Shown: one piece after another, positions 63,971 to 64,000 of the stretch
Position numbering within the stretch: the stretch's first letter is position 1
How the letters are laid out: every line of letters begins with the position of its first letter
Assembly: GCF_031143425.1 (NCBI RefSeq)
Contig: NC_090448.1
Coordinates: 528,506,313-528,570,312, forward strand
Direction of reading: 5' to 3'
DNA length: 64,000 bases
DNA from: Pleurodeles waltl
Taxonomy: Eukaryota > Chordata > Amphibia > Caudata > Salamandridae
The notes under the pieces: generated by a model
Databases searched by the model: none
What the model was told of the DNA's origin: nothing
Seen by the model: the letters and a program-made list of their open reading frames with translations, nothing else
Position numbers and translations under genes: made by a program

Positions 63971-64000
63971 CAGACCCCACTGCCACTGGAGGAGGCAAGT

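Larger units (their letters stand above)
62618..64000. mobile_element. Harbinger-like element, left end, continues past window
   Basis: Starts GGCCCTCATTCTGACCTTGG right after TTA (62615-62617), the expected Harbinger target. The first 200 bases are full of GGCGGT/ACCGCC boxes. It includes a possible coding start (62946) and a 64-bp tandem repeat. The right end is outside the window, so target duplication and transposase could not be checked. Confidence 0.7.

Overview
The window reads as vertebrate nuclear DNA from a giant, transposon-filled genome. The best fit is a salamander or newt (Pleurodeles-like). That guess rests on the mix seen here: a near-complete DIRS-type tyrosine-recombinase element, Harbinger-type elements ending GGCCCTCATT.. 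next to TTA, a piggyBac-like TTAA element full of hairpins, CR1/L2- and L1-like LINE pieces, and one very sparse host gene with kilobase introns. Species assignment is inference; nothing here is bacterial.

Host gene. One C2H2 zinc-finger gene runs left to right over the first 45 kb. Seven exons can be supported: 778-888, 3944-4057, 5613-5723, 14657-14755, 24849-24965, 25979-26092 and the terminal exon 44497-45197. All six upstream exons are 99-117 bp, are multiples of three and sit in phase-1 introns, so each can be skipped or duplicated without losing frame. They fall into two homologous types: A (778, 3944, 14657, 24849) and B (5613, 25979). The last exon carries a linker and three C2H2 fingers, then leaves frame in the linker that would lead to a fourth. 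The first exon and promoter probably lie left of the window.

Intron contents, left to right: a CR1/L2-like LINE piece (2.2-2.8 kb); a hairpin-bearing MITE (6.1-6.8 kb); a chain of perfect hairpins (8.5-9.2 kb) running into a 5.1-kb TTAA-flanked piggyBac-like element (8.8-13.9 kb) that holds two tandem arrays and has split a palindromic host repeat; an L1-like piece on the minus strand (15.3-17.2 kb); a 2.67-kb TG..CA element with a 5-bp target duplication (21.26-23.94 kb); and a DIRS element (34.75-40.59 kb) with inverted terminal repeats, an internal complementary region, a broken gag, intact RT/RNase H and an overlapping tyrosine recombinase.

Downstream of the gene: an internally decayed, 5'-incomplete LINE on the minus strand (48.0-51.3 kb); a Harbinger-like element with a GT-rich core (51.8-53.0 kb); an unassigned stretch (53.0-56.66 kb); then a decayed Ty3/gypsy-type element in which integrase precedes reverse transcriptase, the order described for Gmr1-like elements (56.66-60.40 kb). 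A second LTR is followed by gag, zinc knuckle and the protease start (60.40-62.6 kb). That protease is cut off by a Harbinger element (from 62618) that contains a 64-bp tandem repeat and runs off the window.

All alignments were made by eye; percentages and repeat periods come from counting in the printed sequence.
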